From Albugo candida (Eukaryota > Oomycota > Peronosporomycetes > Albuginales), in contig JBDOQK010000066.1 in assembly GCA_040437565.1 (NCBI GenBank), positions 62,001 to 126,000 on the forward strand: a stretch of DNA of 64,000 nt. The letters are read 5' to 3'. The notes beneath the pieces were generated by a model. The model was given only the letters and a program-made list of their open reading frames with translations, searched no databases and was not told the origin of the DNA. Made by a program: the position numbers and the translations under genes. Below, piece after piece: positions 34,901 to 46,671 of this stretch (within the stretch, counting starts at the first letter, position 1; each line of letters starts with the position of its first letter).

Positions 34901-36320
34901 TCCATAGCTTCCATAGCTTTACAAAACCCTTCTTTCTTTTGCTCTTGAAGGAAGTCAACTTTCTTGAGATTTCGCATATTCATCGTGCCTTCGTATGAGT
35001 GGTCAGCATATTCTAAATCCATACTTATTTATTGACATTGTGCAAGTCACCCGCTAGTTCTGCAAACCGTTCTTGTGGCAGCCTAGCGTCTATCTATTTG
35101 AGAGACCAAAAGTCCGTTTCGTCAGCTAGTTGCTAGTCATCATAACGCAAACCGTTTACGACTGAAGATCTACAGCTGGCAGTCAATCTTTTGTGTCAGG
35201 ACATGTAAATGAGAGCATTAGGCTTCTTCGATCCGTGTTGCAAGTGCTGGGTGTGTTACCATATCGTGGAGAAAAGTCTCTTTAAGTTCGACTCATACAG
35301 TATAAGTGTCTCACGTTGAGAATTTTTGATTCGATACCATCTTCCATGTCATCATTCTTACTGTGTTAAATCAATCAAGTTAAGCCAAGTACATGAAATG
35401 CTATATGAAGCCAATACGGCGTCCGCACCGAGCGCTCTTTGCATTACGCGAGTACATCGCCATTTGTGTTCACAAATTCATGAAGACCTATGCAGCGATA
35501 TAGCGTGTATAAGAGTATTGGTATTGAAAAGGAAGAAGCTGCATCAGGCTTTTTATGGAAGTGCATTGATAGAATGGAAGTAAGTTTCCACTCGAGTACT
35601 TCCGTTCTCGCGTCGTTACTTTCAAGCGATCATAATTGTCGGAGTAAACGGAAAAGATTGAGCGGATCTTGTTCAGTCTTTGCTCGCAAAGTTTCATCTT
35701 GTGACTTTCTAAACTGCGTATCTATAAATGATGACTGCAGCCAGGCTCACGCCAATATATAAGCCTCTTCAACAGAAGACACTGCATCCCAAAGCCATTC
35801 TAATCAGACATTTGATATAACATAGCATTAGTCAACATGGATCGCAAAGAAGTTCTACGTAACGATTTAATGTAGGCGACTTAATACATCCTCATTGAGA
35901 TAAGCCGATTTCCATTTCAACAAAATGTGTAACAGATGGATGACGTGGCTTCTCTTCTACACTTCTTTTCACCCAATCTGCTGAAAGAAAAAGTCGTGGC
36001 ATCGTCACCTGAAGCATAGAATAATAACGGCTTATCTATGTGGAACCCTACTGATAGATTTTCGAGTCGTGAATTGTCACAAAGTGATGCAAAACTAGCT
36101 TTATTCGTTCATCCAGGGTTAGAAATTGACGCATTAGCGTGTACTGATGGTAGTTATACACTTTGCAGCGAATGCGCTGTTGAAACAACCCTAATAGTGA
36201 ACCGTGATTGGTTGGGCAGCAAAATCCGATAGTAAGAATCCGGAAAAGTGGTACGAACTTCGACGATTACGATACTATATAATGCGACAACGCACGTCCA
36301 CATGTCATAATTCAATGGTC
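31976..36320. other. 4.3 kb without a supported gene
   Basis: A minus frame at 32522-32716 carries SPAPPAPPE but has no ATG start in frame. Frames near 34224-34439, 34786-35022 and 35488-35697 (minus) show no recognisable motif. A plus frame at 36038-36232 contains CTDGSYTLCSECAVET, which may be a stray Cys-pair relic upstream of the Cys-module gene. A heptamer repeat sits at 33240-33287. Confidence 0.4.
33240..33287. repeat. Tandem AAAAGCT heptamer array
   Basis: The unit AAAAGCT is repeated six to seven times without interruption, starting directly after an A-rich run. It is a simple microsatellite. It does not match the TTTAGGG telomere unit expected for oomycetes. Confidence 0.9.
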
Positions 36321-36323
36321 ACG

Positions 36324-38168
36324 ATGAAAGCGACTTTGTTTTCCGGATTCCTCGTAATTTTTCGGCATCTTGGGTCTTGCGTGGGGAAATTGGACGCACT
36401 AAACATGACTGTGACAAATGCTTATATTGATTCATGTCAAATGTGCTTATTGGAACGCGGAGGCGCAACTCATATACAATGGGTAGAAGTTCTAAGCGAG
36501 AAAATAAATATATACTATGTTGTGGGGCCACAAGATTATTTCAAAGCCAATTTGATAAGGTGCTTTGATAAAAATCTTTGTAATGGACTGAAAGTGAAAG
36601 ACTCGGAATTGCAACTATTTTCTGATGGCATCTGTGGTACATCATCAACCGCCACCTTTAGCGACAAACATATTGAGAAGTATACCGGCAACGGGCAGCA
36701 AGATTGGGTGGGATCAGCTGGTTTACCCAGGATACATCAGCCGAATCTTGCGCATGACATCGATCGAGCTGGTCAGCCATCCATAGGAAGGAGCAAAGAA
36801 GAACCCAAGCACTTGTGTATTTTTAGAGAAGACGCCACGTTTTCTTTCCTTTGTGAAGCATGTATAAAAGCAAATAGCGATTTTGGCAGCATGGAGAAAT
36901 ATTTTATGTACCGTGGTAAAGCGAGTGTTTTTTATGCGATACACTCATCGGATTCGGGAGATTCCATAAAATCATGTTTCAAAACCAAAATTTGCCATGG
37001 TACAACCGCCTTGCTATCCCATGGCCTATGTAATTTGTTCAAGTATCAAATATCAACAAAAGCGAAACAGGATCGCGAGATGCCCCAGTTGACAGGAACA
37101 TTCCTCGATAATATCCGTTTATTCACGACGCCAGATAATGCCATTCAAAGAGGGGAAGCAATCAAGACAAAACTTCTAACCTTGATGTTTAATTCCTACT
37201 GCCTGTCATCTACTAAAGCATATTTCGCAAACGAGGGTTGCTGGGGATGCTTGGCGAAAGCTTATAACGGCATGGTTATTTTGGACACGGTTCAAGTCAG
37301 ACCGGGGAAACCGATCACATTCATCCTGTCTTTGTTCACAATGACAGAGCCAAATCCTAAAGATACCGTCTGCCAGTCAATGTGTGGTCATGTCAAAAGC
37401 AGCGAAGACTGCACGTTCAGCAATGGTCATGTGAGTAATAGGGGCTTTGCAAACAATATTTTTTCTTGGATGAAACGAATACCTGCTGGGCAAAACAAGG
37501 ATGACGTGTCGCATGAGTGTTTGCTTGCAGATCACACAAATGAAAATAAACCCGGATGTCGTCAATGTTTTGAACACGGAGAAACTTCGAAGCTTTCGCA
37601 ATTCAGCTTTCTGATGGCACTCTAGGTGGATGCAGAAGCCGCTAAGAAGTTGGAATGCTTCTTCCATGCCAACTCCGACTGCAAAGATTTGCAGGTTATG
37701 CCCGACATTATGTGCCATTATGAAGCGAATAGCTTGAAGGCTGATCTCGACTTGAATCAGCGTCCCAAAGAAGAAAAATCAGAGTTGCCAGCCGGCAGTT
37801 CAAGCGAAGCCAGAAATGGGAAAGCTGCTATGGTCACGGTCGTCAAGTGGAAGAAGTACGCTTCAAATGACGCAAGTGAGAAAGCGGCATTTACAGAATG
37901 CTACATCTGCCTCGCGCGCTACCACAAAGTTGTGCTCATATCCGTGGAAAAGCGATATGTATGGATGGTTGATTCCGAATTGCATCCAAATTGCAAGGAA
38001 TGCGTTGCTAAGGTAAAATATGGTCCAAAGTTTCCATATAATCGGTATATTCGGCAGATACAGGTCCTTGATGTGGAAGGATCCCCCAGGAATCCAAGAA
38101 AACGGAAGCATGGGAGTGCAAAACAGAAGAGCGTTCGAGAAATACAAGAACACAGGTTGGGTGATTAA
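36324..38168 (+). pseudogene. Secreted multi-module Cys-pair protein, Cx2Cx5G (CCG-effector-like), frame interrupted once
   Basis: From ATG 36324 the frame opens with a signal peptide (MKATLFSGFLVIFRHLGSCVG). About 35 residues in comes SCQMCLLERGG, an exact Cys-x2-Cys-x5-Gly. Five successive modules each begin with a Cys-x2-Cys pair (CQMC, CEAC, CWGC, CRQC, CYIC) and close 22 to 40 residues later with a second Cys pair (for example CFDKNLC, CFKTKIC, CQSMC). The protein ends in a basic patch (RNPRKRKHG) that resembles a nuclear localisation signal. CCG proteins are the expanded secreted effector class of Albugo, delivered into plant cells. The multi-module organisation is read directly from the sequence, and its function is unknown. 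The frame as assembled is interrupted once, so the gene may be broken, or the assembly may be in error. The relative at 12461-14040 lacks the amino end. The upstream GTG/ATG codons from 36204 add sequence without a signal peptide, so 36324 is preferred. Confidence 0.65.
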
Positions 38169-38549
38169 AGTCTATTAATTGAATGATTTCATATTATCGG
38201 AGAAGTAGCAAACTAAAGCACCTACTTGAATTGATTATAACAGCACCAAGCAAAATATTAAATTGTCTGCTTTTATCACTCCATGCAAGTCGTATTTCAC
38301 CTCCGTACGAAATTCCGCGGCTAAGCTCAAGGGTAATAAAGTTCGTATAGCTGTGGTGTGTGTCGGTACACTACTATGAATACCAGCTGCTCACTGCATG
38401 ACTTGTGATGAATATAAAGACGAAAATCGTATGTAGCAGGATCTGATACTGCTGTAGCAATTGCAGGTTAAGTTTGTAAACATGATAGATTCACTTCGTG
38501 TTCACTCAACATACAGCTGATTTCATGACACTACACAGAATGTTCAGCT
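38169..38549. other. Intergenic, no feature seen
   Basis: AT-rich sequence between the Cys-module gene and the C2 pseudogene; nothing was recognised. Confidence 0.4.
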
Positions 38550-39129
38550 TTAATATGACATTGGGTATGCAATGACCGTGCTGGTTCTTCTATCTACACA
38601 GACGAGGGGAATCCAACCAATAACGTGAAATCGTCTCCATGAATGTATCCTACTTCCACGGATGGAATTGACCGAGCTTGGAATAAGTAATTGAGACGCA
38701 TCACGAGACTTAAATTCTCCGTGAACGCCGAGGAGAGTGTCGTAGAGCGGGAACCAGCCATGGAGGACGTGTTCTTCTCGCATCAGCAACCAATTTGAAT
38801 CGACGTAAACGACGCCAATGGTCTAGAAACATCGAGTTTCATGTGAGAAAAGACGCCGAATGCTTGGAAAGAAGAGATCATATGGCATCGGAGGTGTACG
38901 CATCGTGACCCATGAGTTCAAATTCTATTGGCTGGCTCTGGAGGACTGAATCGTCCGCAACATCGAAGCGGAATTCTTTATCCCATATTGGATGCGAAGA
39001 CTTCCGGGAGACAGAAGATTTGGCTTCAAAGAATCGAAGATTGTATGAACGTACGTATCTACGAGCTTGTTGGAGCGATCTAAAGCGGGCAAACCGCGTG
39101 CTTCGACGACGCGAATTTTGATCGTACAT
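38550..39129 (-). pseudogene. C2-domain protein relic, C2CD5-like
   Basis: The minus strand at 38878-39129 gives FFEAKSSVSRKSSHPIWDKE then FRFDVADDSVLQSQPIEFEL and GHDAYTSDAI, the second half of a C2 domain. In the next frame, 38550-38789 gives HGWFPLYDTLLGVHGEF. The run HPxWxxExFxFxVxDxxLQ..PLxxxxxDHDxYxxxDAIG followed by GWFPxYDTxxGxxGE is characteristic of C2CD5 (CDP138), a calcium-dependent phospholipid-binding protein of membrane traffic. The two pieces are in different frames and the sequence before and after is not recognisable, so it is a fragmentary pseudogene. Confidence 0.6.
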
Positions 39130-39489
39130 GGCTTTAGTATTGCTTGGAGGTAGACAGTCTGAGTTGGCCTCCTATCAAGTTCTCATCGCATCGAGAATGT
39201 TCGACCACTTCGTTGCATGTAGACTNNNNNNNNNNNNNNNNNNNNNNNNNNNNNNNNNNNNNNNNNNNNNNNNNNNNNNNNNNNNNNNNNNNNNNNNNNN
39301 NNNNNNNNNNNNNNNNNNNNNNNNNCGAGCTTGTTGGAGCGATCTAAAGCGGGCAAACCGCGTGCTTCGACGACGCGAATTTTGATCGTACATGGCTTTA
39401 GTATTGCTTGGAGGTAGACAGTCTGAGTTGGCCTCCTATCAAGTTCTCATCGCATCGAGAATGTTCGACCACTTCGTTGCATGTAGACT
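39062..39489. repeat. Unmerged contig overlap around the gap at 39226-39325
   Basis: Bases 39062-39225 recur at 39326-39489 (164 bp), abutting the N run on both sides. The 5' end of the C2 relic is therefore shown twice. Confidence 0.9.
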
Positions 39490-39997
39490 GTATATTCGGC
39501 AAGAGTAATGTAGAGCATTCCTTCAGCTCAAGTTATGTGCGGGACACCCTCAATGCCCACAGAAGCGCACGTCCTCCTAACGAATATATGCAAGTTCAGG
39601 AACATTATACGTGCAATCATATAAAAAGAGATGCTTACTCGTTCTTGTTTTTATTTTGAGTTCCTTTGAGTTCGCAGGCTTATGAAAACGCAGATCTTGT
39701 CGATTATTACTGTATTCTTTGGAGAATTGTATGTCCAATAAGAGCTAAATGCCAAGCTTGTCATAAATTATTATTCGTTGCATGTTTATGACCTTGCAAC
39801 GGCACAGGTAAAACATAAGCTTTCCAATATAGCTTTTTTCTGACACGATCAGCCCTTCTTAAAGCAAACTTTGCATCTGCATGATTGGTATCTATCTGAA
39901 TCTATCAACTTACTCTAAATCGAGTCATCTGATTTGTGCAAAACTTGATGACAGAATTATCACGTGTCTTTCTGGCCGATTCAGCTTATATTGTGCA

Positions 39998-40525
39998 TCA
40001 GACTTTTTTTAAATCAACTGTGTACGCACAAGTGCCGTCAGCACCTTCCAAGTCATCTAGCCATGTTTTATCTCCCGCCAGGTGACGACTAGAGCCACAG
40101 TCCAAAATCCAGATTTTTCCATTGCAGCCTAGTACGTCCGGAATAGCCAAAGTCAGTTCTGCTTCATCCTTTTCACGTTGGTACTCATTGGAAAATGTAG
40201 CTCTCAAAGGATCCATTTCTCCACATACATCACATCGTCTCGTATCTTGACACCGACGGTCTTGAATTGCGCTGACAACTTCACTTCCAATTCTATTATT
40301 TACTGCGCCTGACTCCCACGCTTGGGCAAAGCGTGTCAGCTCTTTCTCTTGTTGGGGGTATTCTGTTATACGATCATCCACCTTTGCCATTGGAACGATT
40401 CGCATCTCTTGAGAAGCATGACCGATATTGTTCAAAACGAGGAGGTAGTCCGACCCACCACCTGATGCTTCACACACTGCGTACAAGTACAGTACATTAG
40501 GTAATCTTTCACGACCTTCTCGCAT
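39998..40525 (-). mobile_element. Ty1/copia-type LTR retrotransposon fossil (gag-pol segment)
   Basis: The minus strand carries a Cys knuckle-like stretch (DTRRCDVCGEMDP) followed by KIWILDCGSSRHLAGDKTW. The second piece corresponds to the protease region of copia polyproteins (consensus WxxDSGAxxHM). Reverse transcriptase, RNase H and integrase were not found beside it and no long terminal repeats were identified. It is a short broken remnant of unknown age. Coding-like sequence of uncertain origin follows at 40833-41482. Confidence 0.6.
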
Positions 40526-40832
40526 TTTAAGGACGAGAAAGCATGTCCATTGCTTGCACCGGCGTAATGTTTTTCAAACGCTTGTAGCATCAGTTCCATT
40601 GCAAATTGAAGTGTCGCTAATTGGCTACACCAGGCTTCAACCTATTTGTTGTAACATCGTTCGCCTATCCCTTCAAGGTGATGGCCAAATTAATCAACTT
40701 CGACATCTTCAGACAACGAAAACCCACACGTCTATTGAGCCATGACGATTTGTCTCTCAAATCGTCTGCCCCATACTAAGAAGCCAGATCCCAGACCTTA
40801 TCAGAATTCATTTCCCTCGAATGGCTTAAACT

Positions 40833-41482
40833 TCAGCTCTTTTGGTCGCGCTTCAGGGTATCTGAACGCAGCTTGTATACCTTAAACCACAGTCCTCGCA
40901 TATTCATGCCAGTACCACCATTGCATTGGTTCCCCCGGATGTCCATCAATCTACCAACACCATCTACATGGAATGTTTCGCGATCGTAGTCTCTCACGCC
41001 ATATTCAGTCTGATGCTCGTTAATAAACTGTGGAGGTACATATCGATGTAATTTTTTCGCCACGTTCATTCTTGAAGCGTGTGAGAGAATCCAGGTGCAT
41101 CCGTGGACGACGCCTCTGTGCCACTTCAAACAAATTTGGATTCCTTCCCGGCTCATAAATTTTTCGTCTGAGATTTTCCTTGCCCTGCCCATTTCCCTTC
41201 GGATCTAAGTCTTTGACTCTTCCAGTTCCAAACGACCGAACAGCCCACGAATCAGCTGCAGCAATTCCCATTTGTCGTCTTTGTCATCAATATTTCTCTC
41301 CTGAGCTGCTTGCTTGTGTACGTCGACACTCGCCCCTTGTTTTTCTCTTCTAATACATCTTCTACCGTGGCTCTCTCACGGCCAGGAGTAGTCACATGTG
41401 TCGAGGCATTACTCTTGTCAACCCTGTTACCATGAAGAAAGTCGACCATTGGGATCATACACAGGGAAAGCAAACTAGGCAC
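40833..41482 (-). pseudogene. Unassigned coding relic
   Basis: Overlapping minus frames contain RVKDLDPKGNGQGKENLRRK, RRRPRMHLDSLTRF, YGVRDYDRETFHVDGVGRLM and GGTGMNMRGLWFKVYKL. The composition is coding-like but no family is recognised. It may be host sequence next to the copia fossil, or an extension of it. Confidence 0.3.
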
Positions 41483-41683
41483 ATTAGTTATTCATTCTAC
41501 AACTGAATAAGAAACGTTGTGCTCCACACAACAATGTTATGTAGTTTACGCATTCATATGATTTCATCATCACATCTTCAACATTTTCACTTTCAAAGGG
41601 GCTTCATGGTAGTCAAGACAACCTAATTGTTTTTTTTTTGCAAATTGCAAGATTATCTTCACCATAGTGAGCGATACCCGCTT

Positions 41684-41831
41684 AGTAAAGGGGTTTCGAA
41701 GCCCAAAATAGCATTTTTGAAACCCTTAGCGCACCCTGGTTACTTCAACTTATCAGCTTGAAGACTATCACAGGAAGGCTGACGTCTTCGCCTACTACAG
41801 CTATATATGGCTTCCAATAAACCCCTTTACT
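41684..41831. mobile_element. MITE-like element with 13-bp perfect terminal inverted repeats
   Basis: AGTAAAGGGGTTT at 41684-41696 and its exact reverse complement at 41819-41831 bound a 148-bp segment with no coding content. The inverted similarity continues imperfectly inward (CGAAGCC against ATTGGAAGCC). No clear target-site duplication was seen, and no second copy was noticed in the window. Confidence 0.5.
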
Positions 41832-44172
41832 TTGCCCTAGCTCAACATTGCTGCTCACGACAGAACCATGATAATGGTGCGCTACGACCTGGACTGCGTC
41901 ATTTTTGATGTTGCTAGTTCGGATGCTGTCACGTCCTACCCGTGAAATGCGTTATAGCTAACGTACAGCTCTTGTCGATGGTCATGCATCGATCACCACG
42001 TATTAAATGCTCGGATGGATTAAGGATGTCGATAGGTTGTGGTAAGAACTGCTTATCGATTCGAACACTAATTTTGGATTGTCGCAAAATTCCATGTGTC
42101 AATATACTCGCCCATTATATATCAGCAACCGTTGTGACAAATAACGAATTTGGAATGCCAACAAATCATCGCTGTAAGACTACATCCGGGAATTGGTGCT
42201 TCAAACAACATCTCACTACGGGGCATCAATTCAGCATATTCGTCTAGATCGGAAACTCAGGAAAAAGGTACATTTAGTGTAGACGGATTGTTTTTTGGCA
42301 CTATTCGTGCTCTCATTTTAGTGTGTTTGTGAAGGGAGCTTCAGATCTAGATCACTACCTCAAAGTTATCTATATTGCATCAGCGCACACTCGATCGTAT
42401 AACAGCAGCTTTAAAGGTGTGATATCCTACTTCAACTCGTGCTTCCGAAGTAAGCTTCTAGCTCACGCGCCATCGCCGTATTCAATGCTGAACGGCTCTG
42501 CCTAAGTAGAAGTAGCTGATGATATTATTGAAGCCTAGACGAGTGATCACGTTCGTGTTTTTGCTTTATTGGTTACATTCCGATTCTATGGGTTTGACTG
42601 AGATCGATTGCAAATAAATGTTTCGCAGATCTGGTGGAGAATCGAATGCTTGGATTCGGATGGAGTGTAGTCGGTGCTGTTTCGTACTACCTTATGCATG
42701 GTAGCGTCATACTAAGCATAAGAGCTCAGATTTGAACCATTATTTCGGATATCGCAGTGAGGTACTTGGTGATGATTCTAATTAAGTTGATAGCGTCGTC
42801 AGCATCATGATGGAACAGAAAGATCGATTTGAAGAAGGCTACGGCTCCTATTTATTTGATTAGAGGACTGACTGATCAATTTACTCACGTTTCGGGTAAT
42901 GAGAAGGTAATTTGACACTGGTCATGATGATTATAGGCTACATAAAGAATCATCGGGCAAACGATTGCCAAGGAAAATTGGTGCAGTTCTAGCCCAAGAG
43001 GTCTTCAGTCAAAGATGATTAATTGAGAACTATTGATATTGCAGTCGAGTAGTCTAGTGATAATAGGAAATTAATTTCCAGTCGCTAGCAGTTGGCAGCC
43101 TGTTTTGAACCAGAGACAATTACTCATTTGGAATGGAAATGTGTACCGAAGGCTTTTTGTGCGATTATACTACGCACAGTTTCTTTTGCCGGCGATGTTA
43201 CAGCTGATTGAATATATTGCATCACATTATTGCCCTGTGATTGCATACCTGCTTGCACTGCCTCTTTACGAATAATACAGTTACAGCGAGATCTTTCTTA
43301 TATCTCTTGCATGATCGAGGTATTATGCAAACAAAATAGGACAGCTCCATGACCAATATGCGCTGGCGTGATTGACTGCACACAGCATGACCTTGCGGCA
43401 GTTTGATAAGCAGAGATGGCAGCCCATTCACAGCTGCTTGAGCACATAAGGGATTCTTGGCTGTGATACTGTCAAGTAGTCGACATTTTCTAATTGACAT
43501 TTTAGGCACTGGCCTGAAATTTCGATTGAAAATTTCTCAGTGAATTTGATTGGTTCTTGTGAATTATGAAATTGTAAACTACATTTGAGGAAACTAAATC
43601 AAACACATCGATCTACCATGAAATTGCCCATCGCTACCTCAGCTGTCGTTATGCTTAATCAAGGACTCTATATTGACGCGTACAAAGTCCACACACCAGT
43701 ATGACATATTTACCGACAAATCACTCGCTGTCACAAATGTCTCCAACGTTTTGTCCTGCCAAATTTTCTCCGACTTAAGGAAATTGCCAAAATTCAGACG
43801 ACTTTGCACCGCTACTGCTCCATGAGAAGTTGAGATAATAAAATTCGAGACTTGCGAAGGGAAGCTTAGAGCATGCTCTTTGCTGCCAAAGGCTTGTTTT
43901 CTGTGTAATTTGTATTTTGGCCAAGCCTTAGCGATTCTTGCAGCGCCACTATACTTGCTGGTTTTGAATGACATGCACCATATTGTTCTAGCGTAGGTAC
44001 GTTTTTTTCCCTGATATCTATATATGGTAGGTTAATAGTAGTAACGCTAAGGAGTAGGATGTTGGAAAGGTGGATGTGTTAGACTTTGAAGGAAAGAGGA
44101 TAGTAGTAGAAGCGATTATATTTAGCCTTTTTTCTCATTGGCCGTGTGCTCTCACAACCAGCCATGATAAAC
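41832..44172. other. No supported gene
   Basis: Open minus frames at 43222-43509 and 43639-43974 have no recognisable motif. The stretch leads into the 3' end of the Mutator-like transposase. Confidence 0.4.
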
Positions 44173-46496
44173 CTAATCTAAGAGTGGGCGACCGACAGCG
44201 GTATAAACAACGGTCCACCCGGAACCGAAACCAACAGGCTGTTGCAGTTGAGAATCTTCGATGGGATGACGTTCAACTGGTGCGAGATATTGACTTCGGC
44301 TCTGTGCATTGACGGGGCACGCTGCAGATGAACGTCGGTGTCCCGTTTGATGACAAGCACTGCACGTCGGCGCCTTCCTCTTCCTGGGAGGCTTCCCCTC
44401 CACGTATTCAAATTGAGAAAGGTCTCGTCGCGTCGAGGTTTTGTTGCTCGTTTCGCTTGGTCTTCGTCTCGTTCGAGCAACCTCCGGCTCTTCAAGGACT
44501 TGTGGTGTTTGCTTATTCAAACAGCGTTAGTACCCCTTACAATATCAAACGAAAAAAAACAATCGCCCAGAAATACCTGCGATATCTCTTCCAGATCGTC
44601 CAAGACTGCCTCTTTCTGGTGCCGAGGTAGGTTGCTGAAATTGTCGCGTAATGTTTCGAAAAGGACTGGCAAAGCATCATCTGGGTGTCCTGCAACTGGA
44701 GGTCGTACTGAAGGGAGTTGATGAAGGTGCCAATGAACTTCGAAATCGCTCAATCAAGCCTTGCGATGATCTGCCGCAACTGATGCTCGCTAGGTATCCC
44801 CCAGATAAAGAAAAGTAGAAGAGCATGGCTTCGCGCTGGTTGCCAATGGACGTCGAGATTTTTCCAGCAGACATTCCGAAAGTTAAATGATTGGAAAAAT
44901 CACGTAGGGAAAAAGTAATAATATAGACTAACCTGTTCAAATACTTTCTGAAGGGCATAGTATGATATCTTCCGGCTGATATGCTGAAAAATGTCACCAC
45001 GTGGGGTCGGCTGCGCGAAAGGTATAATTTTCATTCGCTGCGTTCCCAGTTCTGTGGTGAATTCTATCTGAAATCTTTTTATGGACTATACTATCCGCTC
45101 GAAACACCCAAACATATTTTCTATTCTGCTTGCAATGAACTCTTCCACGACATTGTGGGCACCTTCTCCGCGTGAAGAGACTGTGTGACCGAAGTGCCGA
45201 ATTAAATTCGTCCATGCTCTAACGAATATCTCCTTGTGGGGATCGGTCCACGTCTTGGCTGGATACTCCACAGACTTCGTGTAGCGTTCTGTTTATATGA
45301 GCTGGAACATTTCCCAATTTTCATTGACTCCGCGATCGTGTTTGAGTAAACCACCTGCACAACAAGGAATAACTTCGAACATGAATGAAAATTACTGATC
45401 ACAAACAACAAATGGCAAGTTAACTATCTCTAATCCTTCGAAAATGCTTCCCACTCATCATTCTGTCCAGTAAAATTGATCTTGCATTTGGCGAAGACGT
45501 TCTTGTCAATCTGCCAAATGCAAAGCAGGAAAGTTGACAAAGGAAAAATTATCCGCAAAGCGTTCATGAGAGCAAGCTATCGGTCGATAACGAATACTTT
45601 CGGTTGATGGTCGGCGTGGAAAAGTCGTCGTAAGAAGTTGATGGCGGTAACATACGAGTTAGCATCCTCGTTCTTCATGGAAACGGAGGGCGCCAAGATT
45701 GTGTAATATAGCATGATATTTCCAACAACGTGGAGCAAAGGAAATCTCGTCTTGCTTGCTTGCTTTATAGGTACTATCTAGCAACAAGACGCCACTATTC
45801 TTCCTTAATAGCTCCACATTCTTTGAATGAGCGAAGAACAAATGTGTGATGCGCCCATCGTAATCTTTCTCGATATTTATTTCGATCTTAAAGTCCGTGA
45901 AGGTTTCGAACAGCATATCCATTGGAGTTCGTCCATCGAGTTTCCTGATTGCATTCTTTTGCTTCAAATTCCAGAGCTTTCGCTTAGTGAGTTGCAATTG
46001 CTGGCCTTGCTCTAGCATGGTGGTTTGAACCTGCCTAGCTTTCAAACCGGACTGAAATAGTTCAGCAATTTTTTCCTCTTGAGACTCCGAGATGCGAGTG
46101 TGAACGGGATGTGCGGTCCTGGCGGTGGAAGGTTCGTGATTATGCTCGTTGTAAAGGGCAATGAGAGCGTTGAATTCTCGGTGAGCTCATTCAACCATGA
46201 TGCGTGGATTTACCTTTCGACTCCTGCCCAACACCTTTGAAAGGAAAGTCAATGATTGCACTGCCTTTCGCCTTCCGAACCCTTGTTTCTTGGATAAGTC
46301 CATGACGGTTTCGATTTACGCCTCCACGATCGCATTTGTAGTGAACAACTTGTCGTCCATCTCGTTGCCTGTATGAGGACTTGGTGACGATTCCATAGCC
46401 ATTTGCAGTAGCTATCACATTCACATGTTTCTCCATGGCCTTCCGCTCGGTGAATTGCTCGTTTTTCTTCTGCTCCATGTCCGTGCCTGCTGAGAG
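44173..46496 (-). mobile_element. Mutator-like (MULE) transposase gene relic A
   Basis: Minus-strand blocks occur in the order of a MULE transposase. A FAR1-like DNA-binding segment (46191-46478) contains ANGYGIVTKSSYRQRDGRQV then HYKCDRGGVNRNRH. The DDE core (45659-46045) contains DYDGRITHLFFAHSKNVELL then GVLLLDSTYKASK, holding the first catalytic Asp. A later core block (45086-45271) reads LIRHFGHTVSSRGEGAHNVV, holding the catalytic Glu. A carboxy-terminal region (44517-44753) contains LPRHQKEAVLDDLEEI, and a zinc knuckle (44173-44520) contains TCSACHQTGHRRSSAAC. Blocks sit in different frames with stops between, so the element is inactive. Terminal inverted repeats were not identified. 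Confidence 0.8.
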
Positions 46497-46608
46497 TGCT
46501 GCGGATATCTAGTGAATGAGCTTGTGTACAAAAGTATACAAGTGACCTTATTGGCTGGCATACTTAGCAACAATTCAATTTGTGAGCTGCGATTGGTTAA
46601 ATCAATTG

Positions 46609-46671
46609 TCTGTGGCCGTAGTAGTTTTTTCTGTGGCCGTAGTATTAATGTCTGTGGCCATAGCGGCTTCC
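46609..46671. repeat. Three 21-bp direct repeats beginning TCTGTGGCC
   Basis: CTGTGGCC starts at 46610, 46631 and 46652, exactly 21 bp apart, followed by GTAG or ATAG. On the minus strand this would read as a seven-residue Leu-x-Pro-Gln repeat. It lies just beyond the 5' end of MULE relic A and may be part of its terminal region. Confidence 0.7.

Noticed and set aside
12461-38168. The two Cys-module genes as part of the same inverted duplication
   Set aside because: They are in opposite orientation, but their positions relative to the arms (one inside, one beyond the outer end) do not mirror, so an independent copy event is needed.
40833-41482. Extension of the copia fossil into integrase
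   Set aside because: None of the integrase or reverse-transcriptase landmarks were seen in these frames; kept as an unassigned relic.
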